The translations under genes were made by a program, and so were the position numbers. The notes under the pieces are model-generated. The model did no database searches. It was not told where the DNA came from and saw only the letters and a program-made list of their open reading frames with translations. From positions 2,170,001-2,234,000 of the forward strand of contig CAWEUM010000005.1 in the NCBI GenBank assembly GCA_963812255.1: a stretch of 64,000 bases of DNA, read 5' to 3'. This stretch comes from DATJGR01 sp963812255 (lineage in GTDB: Bacteria; Pseudomonadota; Gammaproteobacteria; Pseudomonadales; Azotimanducaceae). This document shows positions 60,242 to 64,000 of the stretch, one piece after another; positions within the stretch are counted from its first letter, which is position 1; each line of letters opens with the position of its first letter.

Positions 60242-60280
60242 GACAGATTGGCGGGACAGATTGGCGGGACAGATTGGCAG
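60242..60280. repeat. Three tandem copies of a 13-bp unit
   Basis: GACAGATTGGCGG occurs at 60242-60254 and 60255-60267, and as GACAGATTGGCAG at 60268-60280. It lies in the divergent promoter region between the FAD oxidoreductase gene (minus) and waaA (plus), 40 bases before the waaA start. Confidence 0.95.
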
Positions 60281-60320
60281 CTTCGGTTGGTGAGCATGAT
60301 GTGGCGGTGAGTAAGCGGCG

Positions 60321-61646
60321 ATGAAACCGCGCGCAATGGACTGGCCCGTGATGATCTGGCGAGCGTTGTATGCAACGTTGTTGGTTCTGGCTTATCCATT
60401 CGTCGTAATGCTGCTGATCTGGCGCGGCATCCGCGATCCGGTGTATCGCGCGGGACGACGGGAACGGTACGGCTGGATGTACGCGGCGGCCCCGCGAGAC
60501 GTGATCTGGGTACATGCGGTGTCCGCCGGCGAGGTCATCGCCGCCGCGCCGTTGATCCGACAGCTGATCGCCAGGTTGCCGAGCATCCGCGTGCTCGTGA
60601 CGACGATGACGCCGACCGGCGCGAATCAGGTCAGACGATTACTTGGAAATCGCGTGTCGCACTGTTACGCGCCGTATGACTTTCCTTGGGCATTGCGACG
60701 CTTCCTGAAACGCGTGCGGCCCCGGATGCTGGTGCTGATCGAGACCGAGTTGTGGCCCAACATGGTGCGGATGAGTGCAGCCCGGCGCATCCCTGTCACA
60801 TTGATCAACGCGCGGATATCGGAACGCTCTGCTCATGGATATCGGCGCATCGCGCCGCTGATGCGAATGATGTTGACTCGGCTGACCTGGATTGCTGCAC
60901 AGTATCCGGAGCACGCGCGGCGATTCGTCGACCTCGGGGCGCCACCCGAGATCGTCGACATCGTCGGCAGTGTGAAGTTCGATGTCGAGTTGCCACGGGA
61001 TCTCCCGGAACGCGTAGCGGCGCTGCGGGCTCGTTGGGGCGCAAAGAGCCGCCCGGTGTGGATCGCCGCAAGCACGCATGCGGGTGAGGACGAGATCGTT
61101 CTCGACGCCCACCGGCGAGTGCTGCAGGCGTTACCGAACGCGTTGTTGATTCTCGTGCCGAGACATCCCGAGAGATTCGATGACGTTGCGCGGCTCGCCG
61201 CCAACGAATTGATTGCGTTTCGAATGACCGCAGCGGCGAGCAGCCGGGCGCAAGTGATCGTCGGCGATACAATGGGTCAACTGATCTACCTGTTCGGTAT
61301 TGCGCAGATCGCGTTCATTGGCGGCAGCCTCGTCGACAACGGCGGCCACAATCCGATTGAAGCGGCCGCAACGGGAATGCCGTTGTTGATGGGACCGCAC
61401 GATGCCAATTTCGCGGGCGTCGTTGCGGCGTTCGAAAATCAGGCGTGCCTGCACCGTGTGACAGATGCCGCGAGCCTCGCCGCATCTGTCAAGGCGCTGT
61501 TCGAGGACGCGCCGCGTCGTGATGTCGAATCGAGCCGCGCGCGCGAGGTCGTGGCGCGCAATTCGGGCGCGACCGAGCGGATCGTCGAACGTCTCGTGAT
61601 GATCGAGCGCTCACTGAGCGGTAGCAGGGTTGGTGACGGCGCCTAG
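60321..61646 (+). CDS. waaA: 3-deoxy-D-manno-octulosonic-acid (Kdo) transferase
   Basis: 441 residues with an N-terminal membrane anchor (ALYATLLVLAYPFVVMLLIW). The catalytic glutamate is E71 in HAVSAGEVIAAAPL. TEIELWPNM-type block is TELWPNMVRMS. NGGHNPIEAAATGMPLLMGP closes the donor site. Adds Kdo to lipid A precursor, before WaaC acts. A second ATG is at 60336. The last 36 bases overlap the end of tolC on the other strand. Confidence 0.95.
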   Translation: MKPRAMDWPVMIWRALYATLLVLAYPFVVMLLIWRGIRDPVYRAGRRERYGWMYAAAPRDVIWVHAVSAGEVIAAAPLIRQLIARLPSIRVLVTTMTPTGANQVRRLLGNRVSHCYAPYDFPWALRRFLKRVRPRMLVLIETELWPNMVRMSAARRIPVTLINARISERSAHGYRRIAPLMRMMLTRLTWIAAQYPEHARRFVDLGAPPEIVDIVGSVKFDVELPRDLPERVAALRARWGAKSRPVWIAASTHAGEDEIVLDAHRRVLQALPNALLILVPRHPERFDDVARLAANELIAFRMTAAASSRAQVIVGDTMGQLIYLFGIAQIAFIGGSLVDNGGHNPIEAAATGMPLLMGPHDANFAGVVAAFENQACLHRVTDAASLAASVKALFEDAPRRDVESSRAREVVARNSGATERIVERLVMIERSLSGSRVGDGA

Positions 61647-63017
61647 CCTCTTTACCGGTTGTTGTGGATCCGTGTAACTGTTCAGTCTGGCCACGTCTTC
61701 GGCGGTCAGCGTACCGGCCACCTGCTTCAGCAGCAGCAGATCGCGAACGTAGTTGTAGCGCGAGTCTGCGTAGTCGAACTGCGACAGGTACAGGCGCTGC
61801 TGTGATTGCAGCACATCGACTATGTTGCGGGTACCCACCTCGTATCCGGTCTGGGTCGCATCGAGAGCCGACGTGCTCGACTTGATCGCCTTGATGCGTG
61901 CCTGCACGCGAATCACGTCGGTCGTCACCGCGCGCAGTAGATTGCGTATGTTGCGGCTGACGGTCCATTCGCGATCGCGAAGCAACTCCTGCGACTGGAG
62001 CAGGCGCGCGCGGCCTTCACGGACTCTTGAAGTGGTGAAGCCGCCCTGATAGATCGGCATACTGAACTGCAACGCATACGTTCGAGTTTTGGTTTTACCA
62101 CCGAGAAAGCTGGGCCCGCCGGTGACCGCGTCGTTGTAACTGGCGATGGCGTCCACTGTCGGCAGGTGCCCCGCCTGACGTGCGCGGAGATCGCGCTGCG
62201 CGGCGACTTCCGCCTGTCGCGCGGCCAGCACATTGGGATTGTTGGCGAGCCCGATGGCAACCCATTTGTCTTCATCGACCGAGTCGGGATTCACGATTGG
62301 CAGACTCGTCGAGATCTGATCCAACTCCTGGTACGACGTTCCGGTCAGCGTATACAGCGTTTCGAATCGAATGCCCTGGTCGCGTTCGGCTTGAATGCGG
62401 CGAACCACCACGTCGTCGTACGCGGCGGTCGCATCCAACACGTCGGTAATGGCAACGAGGCCGACATCGAAGCGTTGCTGCACCTGCTCCTGCTGGCGTT
62501 TGACAGCGGCCTCCTCGGCGCTCGTCGAATCGAGCGCCGCCTGGCTGCGCAGCACCTCGAGATAGGCGGAAACCACCCGCACGATGAGATCCTGCTCTGA
62601 CGCAGCATAGTCCTCCGCGGCTTGCGCCTTGAGCGCCTTCGAACTGCTGTAGGTGTAGTACGCGGCGACATCGATCACGGGCTGGACCAACTGTGCCTGC
62701 CAACTGTGTTGGTTGAACTCGTCTCCCGGTACGCCACGCAACTGTCCGAAGGTTGGGCTCGTGGGATTCGTGTCGACAGTCGTCGACCCCGGAAACTCGA
62801 GCCGGTTGTACGATGTCGAGCCGTTCAAGGCGATATTGGGCAGTAGTGCAGCGCGCGTTTGCGGAACGATCTGCTCACGTGCAGCGTAGTCCTGCTTGGC
62901 CGCGCCGAGGACCGGATCGTTTTCGACCGCCGCCTGGTAAACGTTGGTGACGTTCGCGGCGTGTGCAGTCGCGGCGCACATGAGCGCCGTGGCGAGGATG
63001 CCGGAGATTTTCCCCAT
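61611..63017 (-). CDS. tolC: Outer-membrane efflux channel protein TolC
   Basis: 468 residues with a signal peptide (MGKISGILATALMCAATAHA). TolC repeats are visible: NVYQAAVENDPVLGAAKQDY, RFDVGLVAITDVLDATAAYD and SMPIYQGGFTTSRVREGRAR, then GYEVGTRNIVDVLQSQQRLY. Forms a trimeric outer-membrane tunnel for type I secretion and multidrug export. The tolC-yqiB-cpdA layout matches enterobacteria, but nudF is absent between tolC and yqiB here. Confidence 0.95.
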   Translation of the reverse strand: MGKISGILATALMCAATAHAANVTNVYQAAVENDPVLGAAKQDYAAREQIVPQTRAALLPNIALNGSTSYNRLEFPGSTTVDTNPTSPTFGQLRGVPGDEFNQHSWQAQLVQPVIDVAAYYTYSSSKALKAQAAEDYAASEQDLIVRVVSAYLEVLRSQAALDSTSAEEAAVKRQQEQVQQRFDVGLVAITDVLDATAAYDDVVVRRIQAERDQGIRFETLYTLTGTSYQELDQISTSLPIVNPDSVDEDKWVAIGLANNPNVLAARQAEVAAQRDLRARQAGHLPTVDAIASYNDAVTGGPSFLGGKTKTRTYALQFSMPIYQGGFTTSRVREGRARLLQSQELLRDREWTVSRNIRNLLRAVTTDVIRVQARIKAIKSSTSALDATQTGYEVGTRNIVDVLQSQQRLYLSQFDYADSRYNYVRDLLLLKQVAGTLTAEDVARLNSYTDPQQPVKRLGAVTNPATAQ

Positions 63018-63153
63018 GGTGAACCTACGTAAAACGAGCGCCGCAGTTTAGCAGATACTCGTTGCAGCGCTGCACGAAGTGACGCATTCGACTCGATCTC
63101 GAATCTACTTTGACAAGCGGTCGGCGTTGCAGCGAAGTGCGCCGAGTCTGTGC

Positions 63154-63181
63154 TCGACATTGACCGGTGCATCGTTAGAAT
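63154..63181 (+). promoter_or_regulatory. Candidate sigma-70 promoter of yqiB
   Basis: TCGACA at 63154-63159 and TAGAAT at 63176-63181 are separated by 16 bases, each one mismatch from consensus. Transcription would begin at about 63188-63191, at or next to the GTG start, so the mRNA could be leaderless. Confidence 0.4.
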
Positions 63182-63190
63182 GACCCGCTC

Positions 63191-63679
63191 GTGTCGTCAA
63201 TAAATCAGCGCGAAAACGTGGCTATTCAACGGTATCGGATCGATCTTTCTGCGCACATGGCGGAGTGCGATGCGAACTATTTACGTCTGGTCAAGCTGGC
63301 GCCCGATCTGGACGACCGCGAAGAGCGCGTATTGGTGCTGCTGCTTGCGGAGCGCCGAGTGACCGTGCGGATTCGCTTGCTCGAACGATGTCCGTACACC
63401 TCGCTGATCGAAGTGTCGCAGCACCCGTGGCTCGAGGGTCTCGCGTTTCATTTGCCCGCGCCGAGGCTGACGGTGCGGATGTATCACGATGCGCGTTCTG
63501 CTGAAGTCGTCGAGTTTCAGGCTGGTCGGCGGTTCCATCCGGTGTATGCGTATCCGAATGGAGAAATGCGCCAACGCGACGAGAAGGCGCAAATCAATCG
63601 ATTCCTCGCGGAGTACTTGTCTGCCTGTCTCTACCACGGGGTTGCCGAGGACGAAGCGGTGGTGGCTGGCGGCGGTTGA
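63191..63679 (+). CDS. yqiB: DUF1249 protein YqiB
   Basis: 162 residues from GTG 63191; GTG 63218 (start of VAIQRYRIDLS) aligns better with E. coli YqiB and gives 153 residues. MAECDANYLRLVKLAPDLDD, LTVRMYHDARSAEVVEFQ and QRDEKAQINRFLAEYLSACL are the DUF1249 signature. Function unknown. Upstream of cpdA with 21 bases between, as in E. coli. Confidence 0.93.
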   Translation: MSSINQRENVAIQRYRIDLSAHMAECDANYLRLVKLAPDLDDREERVLVLLLAERRVTVRIRLLERCPYTSLIEVSQHPWLEGLAFHLPAPRLTVRMYHDARSAEVVEFQAGRRFHPVYAYPNGEMRQRDEKAQINRFLAEYLSACLYHGVAEDEAVVAGGG

Positions 63680-63700
63680 AACCCGTTCGCGGGTGGGGCG

Positions 63701-64000
63701 ATGAATAGCGTCGGGTCGATTTCGCTGCTTCAGATTACCGACCTTCACCAGCTGCAATCAGCCGATTCGCGCTTGCTGGGCGTCGACACCACGCAGAGCC
63801 TGACCGCGGTGCTAAATGCCGCGCTGTCGGAACATGTTCCTGACGCATTGGTCGTGACCGGCGATATCGCGCACGCACCGGAGCCGGAAACCTACGCCCG
63901 TGTACGCGCTTTGATCGAAGCTCGTTTTCGCGGCCCGACATTGTGGTTGGCGGGCAACCATGATTTGACGGCACCGCTGCAAGCGACGCGGCCGGGCGGC
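63701..64000 (+). CDS. cpdA: 3',5'-cyclic-AMP phosphodiesterase, 5' part
   Basis: First 100 codons only; the gene runs past the window end. Metallophosphoesterase motifs are in order: LLQITDLHQL, VTGDIAH and LAGNHDLTAP. The D-x-H, GD and GNHD ligands are intact. Begins MNSVGSISLLQITDLHQLQS. Degrades cAMP. Linked to yqiB as in other gammaproteobacteria. Confidence 0.9.
   Translation, partial: MNSVGSISLLQITDLHQLQSADSRLLGVDTTQSLTAVLNAALSEHVPDALVVTGDIAHAPEPETYARVRALIEARFRGPTLWLAGNHDLTAPLQATRPGG

Noticed and set aside
1..64000. CRISPR arrays, tRNA, rRNA, transposases, integrases
   Set aside because: No spaced repeats, cloverleaf sequences, rRNA motifs or recombinase proteins were seen; the repeats found are too few or too short.

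Overview
This 64-kb window is high-GC chromosomal DNA, densely packed with genes on both strands. Gene content and order point to a gammaproteobacterium, probably of the Nevskiales/Steroidobacterales/Chromatiales type. The markers are tolC-yqiB-cpdA order, rppH-ptsP followed by lgt-thyA-folA, glnE-ilvE-waaF-waaC-waaG-waaP as in Pseudomonas, and a glycine decarboxylase P-protein split into two genes. The lineage is inferred from family knowledge; no rRNA or tRNA gene is present to confirm it.

Region 1 (1-3453) is the glycine cleavage operon: the end of gcvT, then gcvH, gcvPA and gcvPB. Region 2 (3454-22505) is accessory. It holds an RDD membrane protein with a secreted PQQ-type beta-propeller protein, and a glutathione-dependent formaldehyde-activating (GFA)-type zinc protein. 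Two large TIR-domain proteins follow, one TIR-TolB-like-TPR and one P-loop ATPase-TIR. There are three divergent or neighbouring regulator-enzyme pairs, a secreted metallo-beta-lactamase-fold hydrolase, a glyoxalase-fold protein, a YSC84/SYLF protein, an alpha/beta hydrolase, a short-chain dehydrogenase and a dienelactone hydrolase. Broken genes are concentrated here: a frameshifted AraC-type gene, a C-terminal patatin-like scrap, a frameshifted scrap after gcvPB, and two partial copies of the RDD/PQQ locus.

Region 3 (22581-37344) is mostly housekeeping: a YyaL-type thioredoxin-fold protein, an RlmI-like methyltransferase, rppH, ptsP, an NRDE protein, lgt-thyA-folA, an AcoX-like kinase, fabV, a membrane-anchored nucleotide cyclase, hemE and a VanZ-like gene. 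Convergent gene pairs are separated by hairpins that share a GTCAGAG stem. Region 4 (37307-41524, minus strand) is argE-argA-ilvD.

Region 5 (41602-61646) starts with a stand-alone GspE/PilB-type ATPase, glnE and ilvE. It then becomes a lipopolysaccharide (LPS) inner-core locus: waaF, waaC, waaG, waaP, a 514-residue protein with two kinase domains in tandem, a carbamoyltransferase and a glycosyltransferase. lpxL (minus), hldE, an aldo/keto reductase-FAD oxidoreductase pair (minus) and waaA complete it. Together these make ADP-heptose, acylate lipid A, add Kdo and heptose, and phosphorylate and probably carbamoylate the core. Region 6 (61611-64000) is tolC (minus), yqiB and the start of cpdA.

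The most unusual items are the two TIR proteins with matching TIR sequences amid decayed genes, the 38-bp repeat and truncated gene copy left by rearrangement of the RDD/PQQ locus, the tandem LPS kinase, and a perfect 16-bp palindrome between a TetR gene and a phytanoyl-CoA-dioxygenase-type gene. No CRISPR array, transposase, tRNA or rRNA was seen.
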